A stretch of DNA of 54,893 nt from Oscillatoriales cyanobacterium (GCA_004294385.1 REAP01000053.1:1-54893); one strand, 5' to 3'. Positions 35,292 to 45,749 are shown, counted from the first letter of the stretch. The notes: a model not told the origin generated them from the sequence alone. Translations and numbers: made by a program.

Positions 35292-35618
35292 ATGCGCGCA
35301 GGTTCTTTTAGCAAGTTAATCCCTGATAGAGAGAATACAACACAAGTGACATTTCATTATGTGGAAGGTCACACAGAAACGTTTACTCTTCCGATGCCTG
35401 CACGAGAATTTCAAGAGGAAGTGCTGAATTTATTAAACCAACCTTGGCTGACTTTTCATTTAAACGATCAAACCGTTTTTATCTGTACTTCCAGATTGGT
35501 GAAAGTGGAAATAAAACCTCCTATTCCTGAACTTCAAGGTCAAGGAATCTTCCCTAACTCTCAGCGACTAACAACCATGCAACGGGGCGCTGCTGGCAGA
35601 TTACCGATGGATACATAA
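35292..35618 (+). CDS. Hypothetical protein, 108 aa
   Basis: I start at ATG 35292 (MRAGSFSKLIPDRENTTQVT) because GGAG lies at the right distance; an in-frame start at 35262 would add ten residues. The middle (VTFHYVEGHTETFTLPMP, then LLNQPWLTFHLNDQTVFICT) is a beta-rich fold with no signal peptide. I do not recognise a family. The stop TAA is followed at once by a GGGCATG array. Confidence 0.6.
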   Translation: MRAGSFSKLIPDRENTTQVTFHYVEGHTETFTLPMPAREFQEEVLNLLNQPWLTFHLNDQTVFICTSRLVKVEIKPPIPELQGQGIFPNSQRLTTMQRGAAGRLPMDT

Positions 35619-35677
35619 TTGGGAATGGGGCATGGGGCATGGGGCATGGGGCATTGGGCATGGGGCATGGGGCATTG
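35619..35677. repeat. Heptamer array (GGGCATG) after the 35292 gene
   Basis: Seven to eight units starting at the stop codon, then a palindrome ATTGTTCCCTGAGCG...CGAAGGGAACAAT to 35705. Confidence 0.85.
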
Positions 35678-35765
35678 TTCCCTGAGCGAAGTCGAAGGGA
35701 ACAATGACTAAAGTGGGATAACTCACTTTTTAAGAACCGCTATAATGGGCAGAAAACAACAAATA

Positions 35766-35990
35766 ACCAATTCCCAATTCCCAATTCCCAATGCCCAATT
35801 CCCAATTCCCAATTCCCAATGCCCAATTCCCAATTCCCAATTCCCAATTCCCAATTCCCAATTCCCAATTCCCAATTCCCAATTCCCAATTCCCAATTCC
35901 CCATTCCCAATTCCCAATTCCCCATTCCCAATTCCCCATTCCCAATTCCCCATTCCCAATTCCCAATTCCCCATTCCCAATTCCCAATAA
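35766..35990. repeat. Long heptamer array (CCCAATT, with CCCCATT and GCCCAAT variants)
   Basis: About 32 units, the longest array here, ending five bases before the DUF362 ATG. Because the unit is 7 bp and has no stop triplet in any phase, all six frames are open and give spurious ORFs. Confidence 0.95.
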
Positions 35991-35994
35991 CATT

Positions 35995-36954
35995 ATGCCT
36001 TCTGTTAGTTTAATTCGTGCTGATTCATACGATCGCACAATCCTGCAAAAATCCTTAGAAAACTTGCTAGCACCCTTGGGTGGAATGTCAGCTTTCGTCA
36101 AAAAAGGCGATCGCGTTCTTCTCAAACCCAATCTCCTCACAGGTTCTCGCCCCACCAAAGAATGCGTCACCAGGCCAGAATTGGTTTACTGTGTGGCAAA
36201 AATGGTCATAGAAGCGGGCGGAAAACCATTCTTAGGTGACAGTCCAGCCTTCGGTAGTGCGATCGGTGTAGCCAAAGCTAACGGCTATTTACCACTGCTA
36301 GAAGAACTGAATTTGCCAGTAGTAGAATTTCAGGGAAAACGTTACGAAACTATCAGCGATGAATTCAATCATCTCCGACTTTGCAAGGAAGCAATGGAAG
36401 CAGATGTCGTAATTAACTTGCCAAAATTGAAATCTCACGTCCAATTAACCGTGACAATGGGTGTCAAAAATTTGTTCGGCTGTGTCCCAGGTAAAATGAA
36501 AGCTTGGTGGCATATGGAAGCTGGCAAAGATAGCGCCAGATTTGGTGAAATGCTAGTAGAAACTGCACGCACAATTAACCCAAATCTGACTATTTTGGAC
36601 GGAATTATTGGACACGAAGGTAACGGGCCAAGTGGCGGCGAACCTAAGTTTTTGGGGATTTTGGGTGCATCGAATGACGTGTTTGCTTTGGATAGAACGG
36701 TAGTTGAAATTATTAATGTTGATCCAGCTAGTGTTCCAACTGTAGCTGCGGCGATGAAATTGGGACTTTGCTCAAATTTAGAAGTTATTAATTTTCCGCT
36801 TCTACAGCCCGAAAGTTTGAAGGTTTTGGATTGGAAGTTGCCGGAAAAGATGATGCCGATCGATTTTGGGATGCCTCGCGTGGTAAAGTCTGCATTCAAG
36901 CACCTTTATATCCGGTTTATCAAAGAAAAATTTAGCATCAATACTTCCCATTAG
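35995..36954 (+). CDS. DUF362-domain protein
   Basis: 319 residues from ATG 35995; the frame is open upstream only because of the heptamer array. DUF362 landmarks: [60 protein letters not shown] and [12 protein letters not shown]. No ferredoxin-type Cys cluster is present, unlike some family members. The biochemical role of the family is unknown. No Shine-Dalgarno is visible. Confidence 0.8.
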   Translation: MPSVSLIRADSYDRTILQKSLENLLAPLGGMSAFVKKGDRVLLKPNLLTGSRPTKECVTRPELVYCVAKMVIEAGGKPFLGDSPAFGSAIGVAKANGYLPLLEELNLPVVEFQGKRYETISDEFNHLRLCKEAMEADVVINLPKLKSHVQLTVTMGVKNLFGCVPGKMKAWWHMEAGKDSARFGEMLVETARTINPNLTILDGIIGHEGNGPSGGEPKFLGILGASNDVFALDRTVVEIINVDPASVPTVAAAMKLGLCSNLEVINFPLLQPESLKVLDWKLPEKMMPIDFGMPRVVKSAFKHLYIRFIKEKFSINTSH

Positions 36955-36968
36955 GGCAGAGGGAATAG

Positions 36969-37695
36969 GTGAAAGTTTCTTGTTTTATTCCTTCTCGTTT
37001 TGAAGGTGATATTTAAGTGGCAAAACCAACTAATCGCAGTCTATTTAAACCGAATTCACCCTCAAATTGTGCTGATTTTTATTGACCTATAAATTATTAA
37101 GATGAAGGGAGCGGATCATTTAATTGAAGTTGCTAAGGAACTCAAAAAACTGAAGGTTAAATTTGAAATGTTCATCAGTGGTGCTGGTGACTTAGAAGAG
37201 ACAATGCACAAGCAAATAGCTAGCAATCAACTGAATGATTGTGTGAAAATGCTCGGAGTACCAGACTTTAAAACCGAGTTTTTCCCCTTTGTCAAGAAGC
37301 AGATTGATTTGTTTGTTTGCTGTCATCGCCAGGGCGATCCATCCTGTACTTACATCGAAACTATGTCTTGCGGTGTGCCGATTGTTGGCTATGCGAATGA
37401 GGCCTTCGAGGGAATTGCTGGAATGTCGGGGGCTGGATGGGTTGTGCCAATGAATCGGCCTAAACTGATGGCGCAGAAAATTGCAGAGCTCAGCCAGAAC
37501 CGGGAAGCAATTAAATCGATGTCGTTGAAGTCACTGAAGTTTGCTCAACAGAACACTTTTGAGAAGACTTTTAAGGCTCGCGTCGAACATATGCAGCAGG
37601 TGATTGCCGACTCAATGGGAGCTAATCAGGCTACTGAAAGTGAATTTCCGGATGAGACAAGTTCGGTTTTTGGTTACTGCCAAATGTCTTCATAG
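36969..37695 (+). pseudogene. Remnant of a GT4 glycosyltransferase
   Basis: The main frame (37102-37695) holds only the C-terminal Rossmann half: MKGADHLIEVAKELKKL, FMISG-like FEMFISGAGDLEE, LGVPDF and the nucleotide-sugar motif YIETMSCGVPIVGY. A complete enzyme needs about 180 residues more. Upstream, two short frames read VKVSCFIPSRFEGDI (36969-37016) and NQLIAVYLNRIHPQIVLIFI (from 37024), which look like pieces of the missing N-terminal half. I infer deletions in a gene once belonging to the exopolysaccharide cluster. Confidence 0.55.
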
Positions 37696-37812
37696 TCCTT
37701 TTTGCTATAATTATTCAGACCAACAAGTAGCCAAAATTAGGACAGGGCATTGCCATGTCCTGAACATCATTCCGGTACAACCGGAATTGATGTCACAACA
37801 ACCCTTAAAAAT

Positions 37813-38619
37813 TCAACCGTACAGCACTTCTTTCATAGGTGCCGTGGCATCTTTAGGATCGAACTGTTTTAATTTCAAAGCTTGTAGCAAAAACAGCCAG
37901 ATATAAAGTGGATTCAACAAAACGTACCGCTTCCAAAGCCGCCTTGGTTCCATGATCAGCCGAAACAACCATTCTAAACCTAGCTTACCTAGAAAATCAG
38001 GAGATTTAGTCACATTTCCCGAATGAAAATCGTAAGCAGCACCTACAGCAATCAGTGGCATTGATAAGTTATCCCGATATTCATATGCCCAAACTTCTTG
38101 TCGCGGACACCCTAAACCGACAAAAGTAATTGCTGCACCACTGTTGCGAATTTCTTGGGCGATTTTTTGTTTTTGTTCGAGCGAAATTGTTTTGAATTTG
38201 GAAGGCTGCATTCCCGCAATAATTAGTTTGGGAAAACGCTGGCAAAGATTTTTGGACAAAGCATCTAATACCAAAGTTGTAGAGCCGTATAAATAGATGG
38301 ATAACCCTTCTTCGGCTGCACGTTCGCAGATTTCTAACATCGCAACTGGCCCGCAAACGCGATCGGGTAATCCCGTATTATATAGCCAATTTAATGCCCA
38401 CCTTACTGGTTGTCCATCTGGCAATACTAAGTCGATGTGATTGAGCCGATAGCGGTGAGTGCTATCAAGAACTCCTGTCATCACGCCGTGAACGGCTAAA
38501 GCCGAAACCGACATTGGTTTGCGGGCGCGGGCTGCGTCAATTATTTTGCTAACCGCCGCTTCGTAATTCACGGCATTTACTAAGATTCCCAGAACATTCT
38601 TTTTACCCTGATCAATCAT
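37813..38619 (-). CDS. WecG/TagA/CpsF-family glycosyltransferase
   Basis: 268 residues. Family blocks: [71 protein letters not shown] and [11 protein letters not shown]. These GT26 enzymes transfer ManNAc- or ManNAcA-type sugars to lipid-linked acceptors on the cytoplasmic face. I start at ATG 38619, eight bases inside the upstream gene and with AGAGG at good spacing. Terminal gene of the minus-strand polysaccharide operon; two small hairpins (37738-37785) follow. Confidence 0.88.
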   Translation of the reverse strand: MIDQGKKNVLGILVNAVNYEAAVSKIIDAARARKPMSVSALAVHGVMTGVLDSTHRYRLNHIDLVLPDGQPVRWALNWLYNTGLPDRVCGPVAMLEICERAAEEGLSIYLYGSTTLVLDALSKNLCQRFPKLIIAGMQPSKFKTISLEQKQKIAQEIRNSGAAITFVGLGCPRQEVWAYEYRDNLSMPLIAVGAAYDFHSGNVTKSPDFLGKLGLEWLFRLIMEPRRLWKRYVLLNPLYIWLFLLQALKLKQFDPKDATAPMKEVLYG

Positions 38620-39694
38620 TGGGTACCTCTTTAAGCCAACGCTCGCAGTTACACTCATAAATCTCCTGAAGAATTTGTTGGACGTTATATTTCATTTTCC
38701 AGTCTGGATAGTGACTAGCGAATTTTCCATTGTCACTAATCCACCAAATGTGATCGCCCATGCGGTTTTCTTCAGCATAAGTCCAATTGAATTTACGTTC
38801 CGCAATTGTCTCGCACATTTGGATAGCTTCTAGCATCGAACAATTACTGTATCTGCCACCTCCCATGTTGTAAACTTGTCCACTTCTGGGAGCTTTCACA
38901 AACTCATAAAATGCTGAGATTAAATCTGCACTATGAATGTTGTCGCGGACTTGCTTGCCTTTGTAGCCAAATATTGTGTACGGAGTTCCCGTGACGGCAC
39001 ACTTCATCAAATAGGCGAGGAAGCCGTGCAATTGAGTTCCAGAATGATTCGGTCCAGTCAGACAGCCACCGCGAAAACAAGCGGTATTCATGTTAAAATA
39101 GCGACCGTATTCTTGAACTAAAATGTCAGCAGCTACCTTGGAAGCACCAAACAAACTGTGCAAACATTGGTCGATCGACATATCTTCCCGAATTCCGCCT
39201 TCGTAAGTATGACCTGGTTCAATTTCCCACCTATGTTCTAATTCAACTAAAGGCAATTTGTTTGGTGTATCACCGTATACTTTGTTGGTAGAAGTGAAAA
39301 TGAAAACGGCTTTGGGGCAGTGCAAGCGAGTTGCTTCTAAAAGATTGAGAGTACCATTGGCATTGACGGTAAAATCTATTTTAGGGGCGCGGGCTGCCCA
39401 ATCGTGGCTGGGCTGGGCTGCCGTGTGAATTACTAATTCGACATCCTCACCGTATCGCTGAAAGATATTAGTAATTGCTTCATAGTCACGAATGTCAACA
39501 TCTAGGTGGAAATACTTGGTTCCCAAGGATTTTTCTAGTTGTTGGCGGTTCCAATTTGTAGAAGCATCTGCACCAAAAAAGAACTGGCGCATATTATTGT
39601 CGATTCCAACAACATCGAAGCCTTGTTGAGCAAAGAATTTGCAGGCTTCAGAACCTATTAAACCCGCAGCTCCAGTAATAATTGCAACGCTCAA
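38612..39694 (-). CDS. NAD-dependent epimerase/dehydratase (CDP-paratose 2-epimerase-like SDR)
   Basis: 360 residues. The NAD-binding [15 protein letters not shown] opens the protein; then [36 protein letters not shown] and [12 protein letters not shown]. The HTAAQPSHD block and length resemble CDP-tyvelose/paratose epimerases. At the usual YxxxK site I see FGASK, with Phe before the catalytic Lys, so either this subfamily uses another Tyr or the enzyme is altered. It would supply a modified sugar for the cluster. Overlaps the WecG-family gene. Confidence 0.85.
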   Translation of the reverse strand: MSVAIITGAAGLIGSEACKFFAQQGFDVVGIDNNMRQFFFGADASTNWNRQQLEKSLGTKYFHLDVDIRDYEAITNIFQRYGEDVELVIHTAAQPSHDWAARAPKIDFTVNANGTLNLLEATRLHCPKAVFIFTSTNKVYGDTPNKLPLVELEHRWEIEPGHTYEGGIREDMSIDQCLHSLFGASKVAADILVQEYGRYFNMNTACFRGGCLTGPNHSGTQLHGFLAYLMKCAVTGTPYTIFGYKGKQVRDNIHSADLISAFYEFVKAPRSGQVYNMGGGRYSNCSMLEAIQMCETIAERKFNWTYAEENRMGDHIWWISDNGKFASHYPDWKMKYNVQQILQEIYECNCERWLKEVPND

Positions 39695-39751
39695 TGTCTA
39701 TTCTCCTCACAAATATAGTTTTCTGATTTTTGCGATCGCACAAATTAGAAG

Positions 39752-40981
39752 TTATCCAGATGTTCGATCGACCATAGATTCGTACAATTCAGCAAAAAAT
39801 TTACCTTTAATATCCCAATCATATACTTCTTTCAGGCGCTTTTTACCTGCTTGACCCAAGCCCGATCGCAATTCTGGATCGCCCGCTAAACATACTATAG
39901 CCTCTGCTAAACCTTGCACAGCGCGATCGGGGTCGATCGCAGGCACTTTAATCCCCGTCTCAGCAGTCACTTGAGTAGCTGGCCCCCCCAAATCCAAACA
40001 AATCACTGGCCGACCAATTCCCATCATTTCCGTGCAGACAAAACCGCCAGAATCGTGCAAACTGGGGTGAAGCAGAACGTGAGATTCCCCCATTTTAGAA
40101 AGAGTTTCAGCGCGAGGTAAAGCTCCCCAAAAATGTACCTGCTTCCTCAGTCCCAATTCTGTTACCAAAGCTTCTAAACGCTCCCTTTCCGGGCCATCTC
40201 CGACAATCCAATATTCGCTTTGTTCCAGCTTCGCCTCCGCAAATGCACGGAGACCCAAATGCACTCCTTTCCAGTGCAATAGACGACCAACACTGATAAA
40301 TCTGATGATTTCTGTCGGAGGAGTTGGAGATTGTTCTAGTTGTTTAATTTCTGTCTGTGACAAACCGACTTGAGAGAAAATTTTCACGTTTGGTGCTTTC
40401 AGAAATCGCAGTCTCGCCGCCGTTTCTTCGGTAGTTGCTAGCGCGACAACACTGCGGCGCGCTGTTAGCCCTACAAAAGGATCGCGTTCTCCCAATCCTT
40501 GAGCCAATTCCCGCAGGGTTTCGTAAATTTTGCCCCGGCGGCTAAAATCTGCCCAAAAAGGCTTTGGTGCTGCTTCTGCGCCCCCCACAGGCCCCCAAAT
40601 GAACGGGTGTGGTAGTAGTGCTAGGAAGCTAGGAGACCAATGTTTGACATAGGTTACGTGTTGTACTATGTCAAAGCCGATCGCGCGATCGAGTTTCCGA
40701 GCCATAAAATAAGCCCAGATTTGCCACAAATAGTAATGAAGTTGCAGCAATCCTTGTTTTCCCTTCCAATCTTCGCTCCATCCAAAAGGATCGAAATAAA
40801 TAAAGTGTAAATTGGGAACTGGATGGAGTTTTAGTTCTGCTTCAATGTACGATCGACAAAAAGTGCGAGTAAATACCCAAGTCTCGTGATATTTAGCAAC
40901 TTGGAGCACAGTATTCCATCCGACTCCTTCTTCAGAGCCGAGATTTGGTTCACAAGCAAAAGCAGATAATAGAACTTTCAT
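39752..40981 (-). CDS. Glycosyltransferase family 4
   Basis: 409 residues from ATG 40981 ([20 protein letters not shown]). A GT-B fold with the C-terminal donor-binding half: [34 protein letters not shown] and [20 protein letters not shown] (E-x7-E type). A longer frame exists only because the upstream CCCAATT array has no stops; that extension is not protein. It would add one sugar during repeat-unit assembly in the cytoplasm. The donor is unknown. Confidence 0.88.
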   Translation of the reverse strand: MKVLLSAFACEPNLGSEEGVGWNTVLQVAKYHETWVFTRTFCRSYIEAELKLHPVPNLHFIYFDPFGWSEDWKGKQGLLQLHYYLWQIWAYFMARKLDRAIGFDIVQHVTYVKHWSPSFLALLPHPFIWGPVGGAEAAPKPFWADFSRRGKIYETLRELAQGLGERDPFVGLTARRSVVALATTEETAARLRFLKAPNVKIFSQVGLSQTEIKQLEQSPTPPTEIIRFISVGRLLHWKGVHLGLRAFAEAKLEQSEYWIVGDGPERERLEALVTELGLRKQVHFWGALPRAETLSKMGESHVLLHPSLHDSGGFVCTEMMGIGRPVICLDLGGPATQVTAETGIKVPAIDPDRAVQGLAEAIVCLAGDPELRSGLGQAGKKRLKEVYDWDIKGKFFAELYESMVDRTSG

Positions 40982-41117
40982 TGGGAATTGGGAATTGGGA
41001 ATTGGGAATTGGGAATTGGGCATTGGGAATTGGGAATTGGGAATTGGGCATTGGGAATTGGGCATTGGGCATTGGGCATTGGGCATTGGGCATTGGGCAT
41101 TGGGCATTGGGCATTGG
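40981..41117. repeat. Heptamer array (GGGAATT then GGGCATT) upstream of the GT4 gene
   Basis: About 19 units. The start codon itself is part of the first unit (CCCAATG on the coding strand). Confidence 0.95.
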
Positions 41118-41137
41118 AGGCAGAGCTTGGAAGGTTA

Positions 41138-41220
41138 TTGGTAACAACTATCAACTGTCAACTGCTGTACCCTGAGCGGAGTCGAAGGGTCTAATGGTCA
41201 ACTATCAACTGTCAACTGAC
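41138..41220. repeat. GTTGATA-type heptamers with an inserted palindrome
   Basis: CAACTAT/CAACTGT units flank TACCCTGAGCGGAGTCGAAGGG and run into the next gene, whose stop TGA (41207-41205) and last codons (GTT GAC AGT) belong to the units. Confidence 0.8.
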
Positions 41221-42371
41221 TTCATTAAAAAAGATATAACTTCGACATAACCTTTGGCCGCCGTTTCAGGAGTTTTTTGAGAAATTAGCTGTCTAGAACA
41301 CTCACCCATAGACTCAACCAAATCAGGATTATCTATAAAAACTTGCATTTTTATGGCTAACTCCTGAGCATTACTGGGGTCAAAAACATAGCCGTTTTCC
41401 CCTTCCGCAATTAACTCACAGGAAGCAGCACCATTTGAACACAATACCGGTTTCCCAAACACCATTGCTTCTGGTACAACCATTCCCCAGACATCCTCAA
41501 AAGTCGGAAATACAAAAATATCAGCTTGGTCAAAATAAGTACCCAAACTGCCATAATCTACCCATCCCACCCACTTTACTTGTTCATAAAAATCTTGCTC
41601 TCTAATAAAAGTTTCCAATTCCTCCTGCTGGTCTCCCTTGCCAACAATCAGTAAAGTATAATCAGAATATCCTTGCTTTTTGAGTAGAGCACAAGCTTCC
41701 AAAAGCGTCTTAATTCCTTTTCTAGCAGTAATCCGCCCCACATATAAAAATATTGGCTGCTTCAGTCCTAAACTTTGAACCTTATTTCCTGACAAAGGTT
41801 TCAGTAGCGTTTCCGCATCAGGAACTAAATAAGTTCTAGTGAAAACCTGCGATTCCGGTACATTCAGCGCTTCCACCAAATATCTTTTGCCGGCTTGGCT
41901 GTTAGAAACAAAAGCATCAGCAAACTTAGCTAATATGCGTCTAACAGATGTCCTAAAACCAGAATCTCGAAAATCCGTATTCGGGGAACTACCATCATAA
42001 ATAATTGCAATTTTCCAGCCGCACAGAGGTTTTAGCAGCACCACCAAAACAGTCCACAAAGAAAAAGCTTGAGGAAAAACGATCTGAGGTCTAAATTTTA
42101 GCAAATGACCGATGATACTGGGCGATACTGCGATGAAACCGCGATCGTACCCTGTTTCGATCTTTTCCGTTTCGACAAACTTAGTCTCCCCTACCAACAC
42201 AATAGCCGATGCTCCCGGTAGCGTCGGATCGAACCCAGACCAAACACGACCAGTATAAAAAATAGTATTTTTAAACACCTTCGTGAATTCTCTCAATACT
42301 GGCTGCCAATATGCACCCAATTCCACTTCAGGAACCAGCCAAGCGACGCGCAAATCACTTCGGTCAACCAT
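41205..42371 (-). CDS. Glycosyltransferase family 4
   Basis: 388 residues. Second-half motifs: IFLYVGRITARKGIKTLLEA, LLIVGKGDQQEELE, FVFPTFEDVWGMVVPEAMVF and GKPVLCSNGAAS. I start at ATG 42371, one base after the upstream stop, with AAGGTG at good spacing; a GTG nine bases earlier is possible. The last residues (SVDS) and stop are encoded within a GTTGACA heptamer array. Cytoplasmic or membrane-associated role in polymer assembly. Confidence 0.87.
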   Translation of the reverse strand: MVDRSDLRVAWLVPEVELGAYWQPVLREFTKVFKNTIFYTGRVWSGFDPTLPGASAIVLVGETKFVETEKIETGYDRGFIAVSPSIIGHLLKFRPQIVFPQAFSLWTVLVVLLKPLCGWKIAIIYDGSSPNTDFRDSGFRTSVRRILAKFADAFVSNSQAGKRYLVEALNVPESQVFTRTYLVPDAETLLKPLSGNKVQSLGLKQPIFLYVGRITARKGIKTLLEACALLKKQGYSDYTLLIVGKGDQQEELETFIREQDFYEQVKWVGWVDYGSLGTYFDQADIFVFPTFEDVWGMVVPEAMVFGKPVLCSNGAASCELIAEGENGYVFDPSNAQELAIKMQVFIDNPDLVESMGECSRQLISQKTPETAAKGYVEVISFLMKSVDS

Positions 42372-42372
42372 C

Positions 42373-43281
42373 CTATTCACCTTGGATTTTGTTTTTAGTT
42401 AATCCCAACTTGCTCAAGATAGAAAACCAAACTAACCTTCTGTAAGGTAGCAACCAATAAATCGGCCAGAATAAACCACCATGACGCTGAGCAAATACTT
42501 TCCATTCTTCCCAGGGTTGAAGGGTAGCATCTTGGAAAGTTAAACCTTTGGGTTGATTCATCTTTTGCAAACCTTCACTCATATTGGCAGCCGCTACTTT
42601 TGTGGACGGCGGATTGGGGGAACAAGTTCCTTGATAGCCCGGAGCTATCCAAACTGTACAGCCTTTTTGTCTGGCGCGCAAGCCATATTCCCAGTCTGAC
42701 AAATAATGGATAAAGGCTGGATCGAGATTACCAACAAGTTGAACGACGCTGCGGGGAATTAGTACGCAGTTACCATTCATGCTGTCACAAGATTGAGGTG
42801 CTTTTGTCGGATCGAGAAACCGAAATTTAAAGGGAAGCAACGGGGTAATTTTAACTATGCCACCGTAAGTAAAATCACCAGTATCGGGGTCACAAGTTGA
42901 ACCAGCAACGATCGCCTTTTTTTCTCCTTGTTCACATAACTGACTGCTGGTTGTTAACAACGAATTTACAGCCTCTGGATAAAGTACCGTATCATCATTC
43001 AACCACAGGTAATAGTCTGGATCGTCTTTGATTGCCTCACTGAAGGCGACACGCATTCCTCCATTCCAGAATAAATTGCCATCTCCCGAAAAAATCTTGA
43101 CATCAGGATATGTTTGCTGTACTGCTTGACCAGTGCCATCAGTGCTCCCATCATCTACCAGATAAACTTTATGGGTAATTTCACTGATTGATACTTGGTG
43201 GAACAGCGACTCTAGAGTGGCCAGAGTCTTTGACTTGCGGTTGTGGCAAGTCATCAGGACTGCTATACTTATCTGCTCCAT
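42373..43281 (-). CDS. Glycosyltransferase family 2
   Basis: 302 residues with a GT-A fold: VLMTCHNRKSKTLATLESL, VYLVDDGSTDGTG, FWNGGMRVAF and the metal-binding WLNDDT. Family resembles rhamnosyl- or galactosyl-type GT2 enzymes of surface polymers. It is translationally linked to the following GT4 gene. Confidence 0.88.
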   Translation of the reverse strand: MEQISIAVLMTCHNRKSKTLATLESLFHQVSISEITHKVYLVDDGSTDGTGQAVQQTYPDVKIFSGDGNLFWNGGMRVAFSEAIKDDPDYYLWLNDDTVLYPEAVNSLLTTSSQLCEQGEKKAIVAGSTCDPDTGDFTYGGIVKITPLLPFKFRFLDPTKAPQSCDSMNGNCVLIPRSVVQLVGNLDPAFIHYLSDWEYGLRARQKGCTVWIAPGYQGTCSPNPPSTKVAAANMSEGLQKMNQPKGLTFQDATLQPWEEWKVFAQRHGGLFWPIYWLLPYRRLVWFSILSKLGLTKNKIQGE

Positions 43282-43451
43282 CTATATTTAAAGATTGGCT
43301 GTTTGCAATAAACTGTTCTCTGGCGATCGCACGCGATCGCAATACAATTATTAACTTAATTTGCCACACTATCAACAAATTGAAAAGAAAGTTTATTAAA
43401 ATGCTATAAATACCCGACTTCTTGAATAAATCGGGTATCTGCGTAGTTATT

Positions 43452-44711
43452 TCAGTGAATTAACTTAGCTGCGTGCCAAACTTCTTCATAGAGTTTTTGA
43501 TACTCGCGAGCTTGCACTTCTAAAGTAAACTTTGCTTCAACTTTCAGGCGAGCATTGCGACAAAGCTTTTGGTGTCTCTCCCCATCTTCTAAAACCCAAG
43601 CAATACCTCGCGCTAAGTCCTCACTGTCATAGGGTTGAGCTAAATAACCGTTTTCATTGCGATCGACAATATCTTTTAATCCCGTCACATCAAAAGCCAC
43701 CACAGGCGTGCCACAAGCCAAAGCTTCCGATGCAGTCTGGCCAAAAGCTTCGTAGCGCGACGGTACAACCATCACATCAGCCGCCGCATAAACCTTTGCC
43801 AACATTTCATCTTCCAACCTACCCAGATAATGAATTTTGAAACCAACATCGATCGCATTTTCCGGCTCAAAACACCCAAAAACCACAAGTTCAATCCGAT
43901 CCCCCCATCCCGACTTACTCAAACTTTGCAAAGCCGGAACCAGCAACGGAAAACCCTTCCAGCGATCCTCCGTTCCCTGCATCGCCCCAAACAGCACCAA
44001 TTGTTTGTGCTGAGGCAAATTCAAACTATCTCTCACTTGCGATCGATCCAGCGGCCTATAAACATCAGGATCCAGGCCATTAGCAATTACCTTAACGGGA
44101 TATTTTGCCAACAAAGAACTAGATTTCGCACAGTCAGCCAACCAATGACTCGGAGTCACCAAAGTCAGATTCAAATTTTGCCAAGCATCAGCTTTGCGCT
44201 GCCAAATCCAACGAGAAATATCCCCATCCTGAGTGCTATGCAATTGCGGACAAGCACCGCAAGCATCCAGGTAGCGATCGCAACTCTCACTATAATGACA
44301 CCCACCCGTAAAAGCCCACATATCATGCAGCGTCCACACCACAGGTTTATTCAACCTAGCCAGCGTTTCAATCTGCATATAACCCTCACAAACCCAGTGT
44401 AAATTAATCACATCAGGATTAATTTTCGCCACTTCATCAACCAGGGAATCAGGAACCCATTGAGGCGAAAAAATCACCGGGCCAAGTTTTGGATAAAGCT
44501 TCAACGGCAACCTATTTAATTTAGCTCTAATACCCTTAAACTTTTCGCCAAATCTCGTCGGCACCAACCGCACATTATCATCATCACTAGACTTATAATT
44601 CACCAAAATTTCAGAATTTACCGCCATACCTTGCAAACCCTTATGCAAGCGATAAGTCGCCCTCGCAGCACCACCTTGAACATCATAATTACTTACCAGT
44701 AAAACTTTCAT
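43452..44711 (-). CDS. Glycosyltransferase family 4 (WcaC-like)
   Basis: 419 residues: MKVLLVSNYDVQGGAARATY, LHWVCEGYMQIETLARL, VVWTLHDMWAFTGGCHY, then a Cys-rich CDRYLDACGACPQL element typical of this WcaC-like subfamily, and the donor site PSRYEAFGQTASEALACGTP. A full GT-B enzyme. A 170-base spacer separates it from the GT2 gene downstream, with a short TTGAATAAATCGGGTATCTG region I cannot assign. Confidence 0.88.
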   Translation of the reverse strand: MKVLLVSNYDVQGGAARATYRLHKGLQGMAVNSEILVNYKSSDDDNVRLVPTRFGEKFKGIRAKLNRLPLKLYPKLGPVIFSPQWVPDSLVDEVAKINPDVINLHWVCEGYMQIETLARLNKPVVWTLHDMWAFTGGCHYSESCDRYLDACGACPQLHSTQDGDISRWIWQRKADAWQNLNLTLVTPSHWLADCAKSSSLLAKYPVKVIANGLDPDVYRPLDRSQVRDSLNLPQHKQLVLFGAMQGTEDRWKGFPLLVPALQSLSKSGWGDRIELVVFGCFEPENAIDVGFKIHYLGRLEDEMLAKVYAAADVMVVPSRYEAFGQTASEALACGTPVVAFDVTGLKDIVDRNENGYLAQPYDSEDLARGIAWVLEDGERHQKLCRNARLKVEAKFTLEVQAREYQKLYEEVWHAAKLIH

Positions 44712-44822
44712 TAAAATATCCTTAGTATCAAATCCGTCACTGAGCGTAATCGTTCACTGAGCGTAGTCGAAGTGTCCAGAAGTATCCTAACCATCTTGGG
44801 GGTTATCATAACTCATGCTTAC

Positions 44823-45749
44823 TTACATTTTCAAAAGTTTTTTAAGTTTTAGCTGTACCTTCTTGACAAGCTTAGGATCATAGTCATACAAACTACTCTG
44901 AGTAAACTCATCAGCTTGCGCGTCCCGAATCACAAACGGAGGATGTTTGATCGGAAACGCGATCGGTTCAACAGCCATATTATTATAAGGACTATTCGGG
45001 TCATTAGTATGAGTCCCCCCCGTCCCATGTCCGATATTTGCAGCCAAATTGACATTAGACAGAATATTCAAACCATTTTGAATAAAACTCGCAAACGTCC
45101 ACTGAAAATCCCAAGTATTAAGAGTCTGTTCATAACACAATTCACAAGTTTTAGTCCAGATTTTAGCAGCATGAGCATCTCCCAATATATCCATCAAAAA
45201 ATTGCCATCCCGAACTTCCGGCCACAACTTCATCTCTAAATCATAATGTTTCCAAGCTCTCCTCCAACTCGCCCAACTCCAGCAATGAGTATAACGAGAA
45301 AAGTAGTAACTATAATCCGTTCGCTGTTTTCCGAATTGCACATTTTGTCCAGATATCGACATAATTCTTTCATCATATCGGTAGCGTTCTAACAACTCTT
45401 CAGCGAAATAGAAAAACGTATTATCAGGCAAACAATCATCCTCAATAATAATCGCCTCTTCCACCATATCAAACACCCAATCTAGTCCGCTAGAAACCCG
45501 ATCGCGGCAACCCAAATTAGTATCAGCATAATTCCGCAAAACTTCGCATTCCCAATCCACCTGGTCAATAATAGCACGAGCAGCAGCGCATTGCAGATCC
45601 TCTCCAGGTCTGTCTGGCCGCGGCCCGTCAGCAACTACTAACAATTTAGGCGGTTTGACTTTCCGAATTGCAGCAAATACTCTCTGAGTTTCTTCAGGAC
45701 GTTTGAAAATAATAAAAGCTACAGGAGTTTTCAATGATCTTTCTGACAT
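44823..45749 (-). CDS. GT-A glycosyltransferase (GNT-I/GT2-like)
   Basis: 308 residues. VAFIIFKRPEETQRVFAAIR, VVADGPRPDRPGE, NLGCRDRVSSGLDWVF and the acidic metal site IIIEDDCLPDNTFFYF identify a family often annotated as glycosyltransferase family 2. HCWSWASWRRAW is a further family block. Acceptor and donor unknown. The spacer to the next gene (44712-44822) contains GAGCGTAGTCGAAGTG repeat material. Confidence 0.82.
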   Translation of the reverse strand: MSERSLKTPVAFIIFKRPEETQRVFAAIRKVKPPKLLVVADGPRPDRPGEDLQCAAARAIIDQVDWECEVLRNYADTNLGCRDRVSSGLDWVFDMVEEAIIIEDDCLPDNTFFYFAEELLERYRYDERIMSISGQNVQFGKQRTDYSYYFSRYTHCWSWASWRRAWKHYDLEMKLWPEVRDGNFLMDILGDAHAAKIWTKTCELCYEQTLNTWDFQWTFASFIQNGLNILSNVNLAANIGHGTGGTHTNDPNSPYNNMAVEPIAFPIKHPPFVIRDAQADEFTQSSLYDYDPKLVKKVQLKLKKLLKM

